A DNA stretch of 64,000 nucleotides from Helicobacter japonicus (lineage in GTDB: Bacteria; Campylobacterota; Campylobacteria; Campylobacterales; Helicobacteraceae): NCBI RefSeq assembly GCF_000762845.2, contig NZ_JRMQ02000007.1, positions 1-64,000 on the forward strand. Reading direction: 5' to 3'. The position numbers and the translations under genes were made by a program. A model generated the notes under the pieces. It was given only the letters and a program-made list of their open reading frames with translations. It was not told the origin of the DNA and searched no databases. Of the stretch, positions 1-7,625 are shown piece after piece (positions within the stretch are counted from its first letter, which is position 1; every line of letters begins with the position of its first letter).

Positions 1-61
1 TAATATACATATCTACACCCTCACTTTACCCCTCCTCTATTTATTCATCACAGATTCATAA
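1..61 (+). other. Possible 3' end of an upstream gene
   Basis: Two forward frames are open from the left edge. Frame 2 ends with TAA at 59-61 and encodes a hydrophobic tail; frame 3 runs to TAA at 96-98, overlapping the start of the next gene. The sequence cannot decide which, if either, is the end of a real gene. Confidence 0.25.
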
Positions 62-85
62 CTCATCTTACTTAGGTGGCAATAT

Positions 86-1279
86 ATGCGTAGCCTAAGC
101 ATCTTACATATCTCCTTTACCGCAAAGGCTATACTCAAAAAACCTATTTATTTTATTATAGATTCAATCATCAACTTACTTTATCCCACAAAAAAAGCAC
201 GACAAAACAAATCCTTAGTGATACTGCGAAACGATGCTATTGGCGATTATTTGTTATTCAGAGATTTTTTGCGCGTGATAAGAAAAGAATATAGCAACTA
301 CCACGTTACCTTAATTGGAAACATTGTGTTTCAAGATATTGCACTTTGTCTTGATAAAACCTACATCGATAAATTCATTTGGATTGACAACAAAAAATTT
401 AGAAAAAACATTGTGTATAGCATTCTTTTTTTAGCAAAAATACAAAAAAATAAATTTGATATATTTATTAACCCCATACATTCAAGAGATATAAACAATA
501 TCATCATATCAAACAAAATCAATGCCATTTATAAATTTGCTCCAAGCGGTGATAATATAAATATAGACCCAAATATTAAAGCACAAAATGACAGAATCTA
601 CACACAACTCTTTAAAAGTAGTGAAAAGATTATGTTCGAGTTTTATAGGAACAATGAATTCATTAATCATCTTTTTCAAAAACAAATCCATATTGAGCCT
701 TACATCAATGGCACGTTATTTACAAAATTTGAAGCAATATCAAATTATAGCGTGCTTTTTATTGGAGCGAGTGCTGAATACAGAAAATGGAGTATTGAAA
801 ATTTTGCAATAATTGGTCAGTATCTCATAGAAAACTATCACCAAAATATCGTTATTTGTGGCGGTAAAGAAGATATGGAAAAAGCAGAAATTTTAGAATC
901 TAAAATCAATGCAAAACATAAGGTTTTTAATATGGTAGGCAAAACAAGCCTAAATGCACTAGGTGGAATCGTGTATAATGGCAACCTACTTGTTTCGAAT
1001 GAAACAAGTGCCGCACATTTGGCAACCATATTAGACACGACGATAGTTATCGTCGTGTCTAATGGCAACCACCTAGGTAGGTTTATCCCTTATCCAAAAA
1101 GGCTAAGGGATAAATACTACCCGGTGTTTCACCCTTTTATCGAAGAAAACTTCGATAAATATGAAGAGCTAAGTAATACTTATGCTTACCAAAGCACACT
1201 CGATATTAATGAAATAACAGCCAAACAAGTTATCGGTGTTATTGATAAAATTATGACAAAAGGAGCCGCAAATGAATGA
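86..1279 (+). CDS. Glycosyltransferase family 9 (heptosyltransferase-like)
   Basis: Predicted cytoplasmic sugar transferase of the GT9/ADP-heptosyltransferase type that builds lipopolysaccharide or another surface glycan. Seen: N-terminal RNDAIGD at residues 48-54 (family RxxxxGD pattern), central FIGAS, and a C-terminal NETSAAHLA segment around residues 304-313 that matches the nucleotide-sugar site of the family. Length 397 aa is somewhat longer than usual for GT9. AGGTGG lies 6 nt before the ATG. Its stop overlaps the next ATG by 8 nt, so it is probably co-expressed with the methyltransferases downstream. It is the only gene of this cluster without a poly-G tract. Its 3' part (988-1159) contains four perfect inverted repeats. 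Acceptor sugar unknown. Confidence 0.8.
   Translation: MRSLSILHISFTAKAILKKPIYFIIDSIINLLYPTKKARQNKSLVILRNDAIGDYLLFRDFLRVIRKEYSNYHVTLIGNIVFQDIALCLDKTYIDKFIWIDNKKFRKNIVYSILFLAKIQKNKFDIFINPIHSRDINNIIISNKINAIYKFAPSGDNINIDPNIKAQNDRIYTQLFKSSEKIMFEFYRNNEFINHLFQKQIHIEPYINGTLFTKFEAISNYSVLFIGASAEYRKWSIENFAIIGQYLIENYHQNIVICGGKEDMEKAEILESKINAKHKVFNMVGKTSLNALGGIVYNGNLLVSNETSAAHLATILDTTIVIVVSNGNHLGRFIPYPKRLRDKYYPVFHPFIEENFDKYEELSNTYAYQSTLDINEITAKQVIGVIDKIMTKGAANE
988..1159 (+). repeat. Cluster of four perfect inverted repeats inside the GT9 gene
   Basis: Four hairpins lie within 172 bp of coding sequence: 988-996/1001-1009 (9 bp, 4-nt loop), 1031-1045/1048-1062 (15 bp, 2-nt spacer), 1082-1092/1104-1114 (11 bp, extendable past one mismatch), and 1136-1145/1150-1159 (10 bp, 4-nt loop). 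All sit in frame and the protein still matches GT9 across them. Confidence 0.85.
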
Positions 1280-2003
1280 TTATTTTCAAGCTAGAGGTGT
1301 TAATCCTCAAATGTATAAAAATACTAAACTTCCTGCATATTTTAAGGAAGTTATAGAATCTCTGCCTTCTCAAAGTAAAGTTCTAGATTTTGGCTGCGGA
1401 TTTGGACAAAATCTCCTTGCTCTAAAAGAAAAAAATTTTGATTTTAGCGGGGGGGGGGGTGATAAGAACTTTCATCTCTTTGGTATTGATATTAATAAAA
1501 ATGCTGTTGCGTATGTGCAGAGTTTAGGAATAGAAGCAATGGTATGTGAAAATATTTTTGATTTTATTCCTAGCCAAAAATTTGATTTGATTATTACAAC
1601 ACACACACTGGAGCATTTGCCAAAGGATAAAATTATCCCCTTACTTTCTCATTTTAAAGATTATTTTTTAAATGAAAGTGGCAAAATCTTTATCGCCGTG
1701 CCAAATGCTCAAAGTCATACAGGCTGTTATTGGGCTTATGAAGATTTTACTCATAATACCCTTTTCACTGCTGGAAGCTTGATATATGTTTTACAAATGG
1801 CTGGCTTTAACGATATAAAAATAATCGATAAAGATGCAATAACTGGAACAAAAGGCATTAAAAAACTGATTCGTAAATTTTTCCTTAAACTTTATAGGTA
1901 TAATATCGCTTTTTGGAATCGTATTACAGGAAGTGCATTTCACGCACCAAGCCCACAAATTTTTAGTTACGAAATAAAAATTCTTGCCACAAAGGAATCT
2001 TAG
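1272..2003 (+). CDS. Phase-variable class I SAM-dependent methyltransferase (ON)
   Basis: Small-molecule or sugar methyltransferase. SAM motif I VLDFGCGFG is at residues 37-45; FDLIITTHTLEHLP around residue 105 is the motif IV region typical of Methyltransf_11/12 families. A run of 11 G (1449-1459) encodes a glycine stretch at residues 60-63, between motif I and the acidic loop FGIDIN; with 11 G the frame is open, so the gene reads ON. Loss or gain of one G would truncate it just after motif I. AAGGAG lies 6 nt before the ATG, and the start overlaps the GT9 stop. The next gene begins right after its stop. Substrate not predictable. Confidence 0.8.
   Translation: MNDYFQARGVNPQMYKNTKLPAYFKEVIESLPSQSKVLDFGCGFGQNLLALKEKNFDFSGGGGDKNFHLFGIDINKNAVAYVQSLGIEAMVCENIFDFIPSQKFDLIITTHTLEHLPKDKIIPLLSHFKDYFLNESGKIFIAVPNAQSHTGCYWAYEDFTHNTLFTAGSLIYVLQMAGFNDIKIIDKDAITGTKGIKKLIRKFFLKLYRYNIAFWNRITGSAFHAPSPQIFSYEIKILATKES
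1449..1459 (+). repeat. Poly-G tract, 11 G
   Basis: Homopolymer inside the first methyltransferase gene. Tracts of this length slip readily in Helicobacter and switch translation. Current length keeps the frame open. Confidence 0.95.
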
Positions 2004-2942
2004 ATGAAAAAATACATTCGCTCATTACTTCACCGCGTAAAAAGACACTTCACCTACACATTAGATTCTAAAATAGACAAACTCACTATGCTCAATGCTG
2101 ACTTACTTTCGCAGCAACATTTGCAAGCTTATAAGCAAGAATTAATGGGGGGGGGGGTGAGTATAGAATCTATGGAGTTCAGTGCGTATTCCCAAAATGG
2201 AGAAGATGGAATCTTAGATTTTCTCATTGAAATATTAGAGCTTGATTGCGAACATAGCCCCTACCCTAAAGCCTTTGTAGAATTTGGTGTGCAAGATTAT
2301 ACAGAATCTAATACGCGCTATCTGCTCAAAAAACGTCATTGGCAGGGCTTAGTTATTGACGGTAGAGCAGACTATATCGATTTTATCAAAAATGATGAAA
2401 TCTATTGGCGATATGATTTAGAAGCAACTTGCGCCTTTATCACAAAAGATAATATTAATACTCTTATACATAACTACCTCATTTCACGTAATCTCACAAA
2501 CATTGCCCTATTAAGTATTGATATTGATGGTGTAGATTATTATGTATGGGAGGCTATTGAATGTGTTGCTCCTGCTATTGTAGTGATAGAATATAATGCA
2601 ATTTTTGGTGAACAAATCGTAAGTGTTCCATATAGAGAAGATTTTAACCGCTTTAGCGCACATTATAGTGGTTTATATTTTGGTGCAAGTCTGGGTGCGC
2701 TTATAAAGCTTGGCACAGCAAAGGATTATATTTTTATAGGCTGCGATAAGAGTCAGACAAACGCATTTTTCGTGCATAATACACTCTCTTACAAGATTTC
2801 CACCCTCAAGGTGCAACATCTTTCATATTATTGCCATTCTCATTATGCAAGGCAGAGTCGTGATGAGAATGGCACACTCAATTATCTCTATGGAGACAAA
2901 CGGCTTGAAAACATTGCTCATTTGCCTTTATCTATGATATAA
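2004..2942 (+). CDS. FkbM-like/Rossmann-type putative methyltransferase, phase-variable (ON)
   Basis: 312 aa. The YSQNGEDGIL motif near residue 61 and the AFVEFGV strand near 91 are typical of a SAM-methyltransferase-like family found in LPS and capsule loci. LLSIDIDGVDYYVWEAI near residues 168-184 resembles the FkbM IDVDGxE region. Family placement is by motif only and the reaction is inferred. An 11-G tract (2147-2157) gives MGGGV at residues 48-52, ahead of the conserved domain, and the frame is open. The start codon follows the previous stop directly. Truncation by slippage would remove nearly the whole domain. Confidence 0.6.
   Translation: MKKYIRSLLHRVKRHFTYTLDSKIDKLTMLNADLLSQQHLQAYKQELMGGGVSIESMEFSAYSQNGEDGILDFLIEILELDCEHSPYPKAFVEFGVQDYTESNTRYLLKKRHWQGLVIDGRADYIDFIKNDEIYWRYDLEATCAFITKDNINTLIHNYLISRNLTNIALLSIDIDGVDYYVWEAIECVAPAIVVIEYNAIFGEQIVSVPYREDFNRFSAHYSGLYFGASLGALIKLGTAKDYIFIGCDKSQTNAFFVHNTLSYKISTLKVQHLSYYCHSHYARQSRDENGTLNYLYGDKRLENIAHLPLSMI
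2147..2157 (+). repeat. Poly-G tract, 11 G
   Basis: Second contingency tract. The upstream flank AAT just before the G run resembles the tracts at 3375, 4203 and 5174. Confidence 0.95.
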
Positions 2943-2976
2943 TAACTCTGCTTATAAGATACACAAGGAGATGAAA

Positions 2977-3951
2977 ATGGCACTCTTAGCTCAAATAATT
3001 TATCAAAGCTACCTCAATTCTCAATCCAAACTTTTAGCTTATCTCCTACTCAAAGCAAGGAACTTGCTCCTTAAAGTGTGTAATCCTACAATTAAATGCC
3101 ATTTTAGAGGTTTCACATTCTATATGCCACTTTCTCATACAATATTTATTGTTCAAAAACGTTACCCCTCCTATGATATGCAGCTTCGCAATATAGCACA
3201 ATACATTTATAACAAAAAAAGTGCATTTTCTATGGTAGATGTAGGAAGCAACATCGGTGATACTTGTTGTTTTGTGGGATTAAATGATGCGTCATATCTT
3301 CTATGTGAAGGTGAAAAAAGCTATGCCAATCTTATTGCAAAAAATATAGAATTAAATTTTGGCAAAAAAGTAATGGGGGGGGGGTATAATGAAAATACAA
3401 AACCACAATTTCTCCTCTATGAATGTTTTTTAGGTGATAAAATGGGGCATTATACAATCTCTCTACGAGATGGAAGTGGCACCCTCCAGTCTATTGAAGA
3501 CAAAGGAAATACTTTACAAGATTTTGAATCTGTTAAGATTCGCACACTTGATAGTGTTATTGCTGAAACACATTTTGCACCGCATTTTATTAAAATTGAT
3601 ACTGATGGCTTTGATTTCAAAGTGCTAAGAGGCGCAAAACAAACACTCACAGAAAATCAAAGTGTCTTATTTTTTGAATGGGACAAAAATCACCTTGTAG
3701 CGCAAGATGAAAACCCTCTCTCTATTTTCTCTTTACTCAATGAGCTAGGTTATAAAGAATTATTAATTTTTGATAATTTTGGCACTTTGCTTTGCAAAAT
3801 AGCAAGTGATGATAGTACTAACCTTGCCTTGCTCATAGACTACACCCTAAAATCAAGGCAAAATATCTATTATTATGATGTGCTTACCTTTCATAAAGAC
3901 AGCCTATTTAATGCAAAAGATTATATTAATTTTACTACCAAAGGAAAATAA
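2977..3951 (+). CDS. FkbM family methyltransferase, phase-variable (ON)
   Basis: Class I SAM methyltransferase of the FkbM type, usually O-methylating sugars. Motif I VDVGSNIGDT is near residue 86 and the family hallmark IKIDTDGFDFKVLRGA is near residues 204-219. A 10-G tract (3375-3384) encodes MGGGYNE in what should be a surface loop after the IELN segment, and the frame is open. An in-frame ATG at 2971 directly abuts GGAG with no spacing, so the ATG at 2977, seven bases downstream of AAGGAG, is the better start. The acceptor is unknown. Three genes of this cluster carry the same MGGGYNE insertion. Confidence 0.85.
   Translation: MALLAQIIYQSYLNSQSKLLAYLLLKARNLLLKVCNPTIKCHFRGFTFYMPLSHTIFIVQKRYPSYDMQLRNIAQYIYNKKSAFSMVDVGSNIGDTCCFVGLNDASYLLCEGEKSYANLIAKNIELNFGKKVMGGGYNENTKPQFLLYECFLGDKMGHYTISLRDGSGTLQSIEDKGNTLQDFESVKIRTLDSVIAETHFAPHFIKIDTDGFDFKVLRGAKQTLTENQSVLFFEWDKNHLVAQDENPLSIFSLLNELGYKELLIFDNFGTLLCKIASDDSTNLALLIDYTLKSRQNIYYYDVLTFHKDSLFNAKDYINFTTKGK
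3375..3384 (+). repeat. Poly-G tract, 10 G
   Basis: Contingency tract flanked by AAT upstream and TATAATGAA downstream, the same flanks as the tracts at 4203 and 5174. Frame is open at this length. Confidence 0.95.
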
Positions 3952-4780
3952 ATGTTATGTAAGATATGTCATAATCCTGCCTTTCCAGCTTTTAATACAC
4001 TTATACTTGACCGATTTGATGAAACATTGTATAAATGTCCTCATTGTGGATTTTTGAGTGTAGATAACGCTCATTGGCTCAATTTAGCCTATGAAAAGGC
4101 TATTAATGAAAGCGATACAGGCATAGTATCACGCAACCTTTACTTATACAAAATCGTTACTTGTATGGCTACCCTCATTTTTGGATTTGGCAAAAAGGCA
4201 ATGGGGGGGGGGGTATAATGAAAATAATGAATATACACTTATTGACTTTGGTGGTGGCACAGGACTTTTAGTGCGCCTTCTGCGTGATGTAGGGATAGAA
4301 TCTCTATGGAGTGATGAATATTGTGAAAATCTCTTTGCGCGTGGGTTTGAATATAATGAAAGAAAAAAATACAACCTCGCACTTGGCACATCTTTTGAAG
4401 TATTTGAACATCTCCCAAACCCAAAAGAAAGTATTGATGCTATGCTTAGAATCTGTCCAAATCTACTTTTTTCTACCAAACTCCTTCCCCTAGATATACC
4501 AATATTTTCTGGTAAAAATAAATGGTGGTATTATGGATTTGAACACGGACAACACATTAGCTTTTATACACAAAAATCCTTAGAAATTATTGCCAAATCT
4601 CACAATTTATATTTTGTATCTTATGGCAATATTCATTGTATGAGTGAGCAAAAAATAAATCCTTTTTTGTTTGCTTGGATTATAAGATTAAGTCATAAAG
4701 GCTTATTTTCTTTGGCAAAAAGAAAACTCAAAAGCAAAACTATAAATGATTCTCAAATCTTAAGTGGAGAAAGATTATAA
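3952..4780 (+). CDS. Phase-variable zinc-ribbon SAM methyltransferase, OFF (frameshifted at poly-G)
   Basis: The reading frame from 3952 stops at 4218, right after an 11-G tract (4203-4213), while the rest of the protein is open in another frame to 4780. Loss of one G (10 G, as in the genes before and after) would join them into a 275-aa protein. It would have an N-terminal Zn ribbon (C3, C6, C29, C32), a glycine-rich IDFGGGTG SAM motif just after the tract, and a LGTSFEVFEHLPNP motif IV region. This is the Methyltransf_23-like type common in glycan loci. The ATG directly follows the preceding stop. The 88-aa product made now lacks the catalytic domain. Confidence 0.82.
4203..4213 (+). repeat. 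Poly-G tract, 11 G (OFF length)
   Basis: With 11 G the upstream frame ends at TAA or TGA codons just beyond the tract. Flanks match the tracts at 3375 and 5174. Confidence 0.95.
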
Positions 4781-4813
4781 TCACTCTTTTTTAGCTTATT
4801 AAAAAAGGATTAT
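4777..4813 (+). promoter_or_regulatory. Hairpin covering the ribosome binding site of the next gene
   Basis: ATAATC (4777-4782) pairs with GATTAT (4808-4813) and CTTTTTT (4786-4792) with AAAAAAG (4801-4807), with a 3-nt bulge and an 8-nt loop. The 3' arm contains the AAGGA that should serve the ATG at 4815. AT-rich, so its stability is uncertain. Confidence 0.4.
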
Positions 4814-4814
4814 T

Positions 4815-5708
4815 ATGTCAAATAACACATTCAAAATGCTTAATTTTGCTTGCGGAAGTAGAATCCACCCTGATTGGGTAAATATTGACTTTAGCCCCAT
4901 TGACAATCGTGTCAAAAAAGTCAATCTCCTCTCCACCCTACCATTCAAAAATGATAGCTTTGATGTGGCATATAGTAGCCATTTTTTAGAACATTTACAC
5001 CCAAATAAAGCTGTGCAAATCCTCAAAGAAATAAAGCGGATTCTAAAGCCAAATGGGATTGTGCGTATTGTCGTGCCAGATTTACAAAATATGGTGCAAG
5101 TCTATTTAGATACACTCAAAAAGATTGAATCTTATATGCAAAATAATATGCTAGATTCTAGCAAAAAATCAATGGGGGGGGGGTATAATGAAGCTTATGC
5201 TACCCTCACTTCACAATATGATTGGCTTATGCTTGAAATATTCGACCAAATGGTTAGAATACAAAGTGGCGGCGATATGAAAATTTGTTTTGAATCTGTA
5301 ATAGCTAATGATGACAAAATACTTGGGGCATTTATCAAAGAACGTGTAGGTGTTGATATTTTTACCAACAATACACAATATATCCCCCTTATCTCTAAAA
5401 TCACCCTTGATAAAATAGCAAATAAATTTCTCAATATCTATTTAAAGATTCTCTATTTTCTCACACCTGCCTCTATCCGTAATGAAATTTTTATCCGCAC
5501 AAGTATTGGAGAACGACACAAATGGGCATACGATAATTTTTCGCTTACGCGTCTCTTACAAGAAGCAGGTTTTAGAGAAATAGAGCAAATGAGATATAAT
5601 ACCTCTGCCATTGCTCACTTCAATGAATACTACCTTGATATAAATAGTGATGGCTCTCCATATAAAGGTGTCTCTAGCCTCTATATTGAAGCAATAAATA
5701 AAATTTAG
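4815..5708 (+). CDS. Phase-variable class I SAM-dependent methyltransferase (ON)
   Basis: Begins with LNFACGSRIHPDWVNIDF (residues 9-26), the motif I to acidic loop of the Methyltransf_11-like family common in surface polysaccharide loci. FDVAYSSHFLEHL near residue 54 is motif IV and ILKPNGIVRIVVPD near residue 81 motif VI. A 10-G tract (5174-5183) encodes MGGGYNE in the variable middle of the protein (residues about 120-126), and the frame is open. AAAAAAGGA precedes the ATG but lies in a hairpin. It ends 105 bp before the next gene, the longest gap in this cluster. Confidence 0.8.
   Translation: MSNNTFKMLNFACGSRIHPDWVNIDFSPIDNRVKKVNLLSTLPFKNDSFDVAYSSHFLEHLHPNKAVQILKEIKRILKPNGIVRIVVPDLQNMVQVYLDTLKKIESYMQNNMLDSSKKSMGGGYNEAYATLTSQYDWLMLEIFDQMVRIQSGGDMKICFESVIANDDKILGAFIKERVGVDIFTNNTQYIPLISKITLDKIANKFLNIYLKILYFLTPASIRNEIFIRTSIGERHKWAYDNFSLTRLLQEAGFREIEQMRYNTSAIAHFNEYYLDINSDGSPYKGVSSLYIEAINKI
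5174..5183 (+). repeat. Poly-G tract, 10 G
   Basis: Flanked by AAT and TATAATGAA, as at 3375 and 4203. Frame open. Confidence 0.95.
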
Positions 5709-5777
5709 ATTTTAAAAATTAAAATCTATTTTCTCACATTGCCCTTAGTATTGCTTTAAGCTATTTATAAAATTTTG

Positions 5778-5786
5778 TGATAAAAT
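5778..5786 (+). promoter_or_regulatory. Possible extended -10 promoter
   Basis: TGATAAAAT (TG at 5778-5779, TAAAAT at 5781-5786) lies 27 bp before the ATG at 5814 in the only sizeable gap of the cluster. No clear -35 is seen, as is usual in Helicobacter. Confidence 0.35.
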
Positions 5787-5813
5787 AAAAAGGCACAAAA
5801 GCAAAGGAAGAAA

Positions 5814-6641
5814 ATGAATATTAACTTAGAAAACAAAAATTTAGAGCCGAGTGAGAGGCAAGAGATTCTCACCTTGCTCCATATGCAAAATCCCAACATT
5901 AGCGATGATTTAGAGCAAATGTGGTATCTACTCAATCAAGTGTGGCATAATATGGGTTGTGATAACAAGCATTTAGATTGGGAAAAAATAGGCAAATTTT
6001 ATGCACACCCTGTGTGGATTCTCAATGGGCTTTTTATAGAATCTCACGAGCTGTCTCTTCATATACGCAAGGCGATAGCGCAATATATCGCTTCACTCAA
6101 TCCAAAGCGCGTATGTGATTATGGTGGTGGATTTGGTAGCCTAGCCAAAGAGATAGCAAAGCTTTGCCCACATACGCAAATTGATATTTATGAACCATTC
6201 CCTAGTTCTTATGGCAAAAAATGCGTTGAAGAATTTAGTAATGTTGCCTTTGTTTCTACGCTTAAAGAAAACTATTATGATTGTCTTGTATCCACTGATG
6301 TTTTAGAACACGTTGATGATGTGCTACACACTTTTGAATCTATGCTTGTGAGCCTTACAATCGGGGGAAAGGCACTCATTGGTAACTGCTTTTACCCTGT
6401 TATTGAATGCCATCTGCCTAAACATTTTCATTATCGCTATACTTTTAGATATATTGCTACAATGATGGGTGTTTCTTATAATGGCAGTGTAGAGGGCACG
6501 GAATATGTAGAAATCTACACAAAACACAAAAAGTCACGCGTCAATTTTACAACGAAATTAGCGGGGGGGGGGGAGCAAATGTTTATTTGCAATAATGCCT
6601 ATTCTCAAACCCATACTCAAGCCACTTCTCAAAGTGCTTAA
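5814..6641 (+). CDS. Phase-variable class I SAM methyltransferase with switchable C-terminus
   Basis: SAM motif I VCDYGGGFG is near residue 98 and YDCLVSTDVLEHVDD near residue 156 is motif IV, so it is a methyltransferase of unknown acceptor. An 11-G tract (6563-6573) lies close to the 3' end. At 11 G the protein is 275 aa and ends in a polar tail. With 10 G it would be 286 aa, with a basic amphipathic tail (MPILKPILKPLLKVLK), and its stop at 6673-6675 would overlap the next ATG as ATGA. The 10-G form looks more like a native end, but the catalytic fold is intact in both. AAGGAAG lies before the ATG. Confidence 0.78.
   Translation: MNINLENKNLEPSERQEILTLLHMQNPNISDDLEQMWYLLNQVWHNMGCDNKHLDWEKIGKFYAHPVWILNGLFIESHELSLHIRKAIAQYIASLNPKRVCDYGGGFGSLAKEIAKLCPHTQIDIYEPFPSSYGKKCVEEFSNVAFVSTLKENYYDCLVSTDVLEHVDDVLHTFESMLVSLTIGGKALIGNCFYPVIECHLPKHFHYRYTFRYIATMMGVSYNGSVEGTEYVEIYTKHKKSRVNFTTKLAGGGEQMFICNNAYSQTHTQATSQSA
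6563..6573 (+). repeat. Poly-G tract, 11 G, near a gene end
   Basis: Length changes here exchange the last ~20-30 residues instead of destroying the enzyme. 12 G would give a stop about six codons later. Confidence 0.9.
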
Positions 6642-6671
6642 ACATTTCGCATCTCACACAAAGGATTCAAA

Positions 6672-7621
6672 ATGACAAACTGTATTCTCTGTCATAGTAA
6701 CAACACTGAAATTACCCAAGAAGTAAAGCAAGATGATATAAATGCACTGTGTAGAAAAGTGTATGGTATGGATACAAGCTACCTTATTACGAATGATTTA
6801 CTCTATCATCACTGCAAAAGCTGTGATTTGCGTTTTTTTACTACCAAAGATGGCACTATCCCCACAGGTGATAATAACTTCTACAACACACTTACCGAAC
6901 TTGATTGGTATTATTTTAGTGAAAAACACGAATATAGCTTTGCCAAACAATTTATAAATAAAGATTCTAAAGTATTAGAAGTAGGTTGTGGCAAGGCTGC
7001 ATTTGCACATTTCCTACCTCAAGAAGCAAAAGCACATTATGTTGGATTAGAATTTAACACACAAGCGAAAGAATTAGCAGCAAAAAATGGAATTTTAATT
7101 GAAAATATACCCATTGAAGAATATGCCAAAAGCCATGCACATAGCTTTGATATTGCTTGTAGCTTCCAAGTGTTAGAACACGTAAGTAATCCTCATGGCT
7201 TTATCTCTGCACAAATTCAATGCCTAAAAGATTCACAACTAAGTATGGGGGGGGGGGGCATAACTCATCTTTATTAATAATCGCTGTGCCAAGCGAAGAT
7301 AGCTTCATTCAATATTGTGTCAATGGTATTCTCAATATGCCTCCTCATCACATCTCTCGCTTTAGTGATAACACCCTGCATAATATCGCTGATATTTTTA
7401 ATCTCAAGCTCATTAACTTGCATCACGAGAATGTCCAAAACGAGCACATCGAGTTTTACAAAAGCACAATGTGGGCAAAACTTTTTCTCCCTACCCCACT
7501 TGTGGATAGAGGATTTTTTAGAAAAATAATCAATAGACTAGGAAGAATAGGCAAACACTGCATAAAAATCCCACCAAATGCTTACGGACACACAGCAGTA
7601 GCCATTTATAAGATAAAATAA
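6672..7621 (+). CDS. Phase-variable zinc-ribbon SAM methyltransferase, OFF (frameshifted at poly-G)
   Basis: N-terminal cysteine pairs (C4, C7, C48, C51) suggest a Zn ribbon. VLEVGCGKAAFAHF near residue 102 is SAM motif I and FDIACSFQVLEHV is motif IV. With 12 G at 7247-7258 the frame ends at 7277 after 201 aa; the remainder (VPSEDSFIQYC onward to 7621) is open in another frame. 10 G or 13 G would restore a protein of 315 or 316 aa. AAAGGATTC precedes the ATG. It is the last gene of the cluster; the convergent neighbour ends 4 bp away. Confidence 0.82.
7247..7258 (+). repeat. Poly-G tract, 12 G (OFF length)
   Basis: The longest of the seven tracts. Joins frames only at 10 or 13 G. Confidence 0.95.
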
Positions 7622-7625
7622 TATT

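Noticed and set aside
3434-3628. Other open frames inside coding genes, such as this one
   Set aside because: They lie in alternative frames of well-supported genes and have no family features or binding sites.
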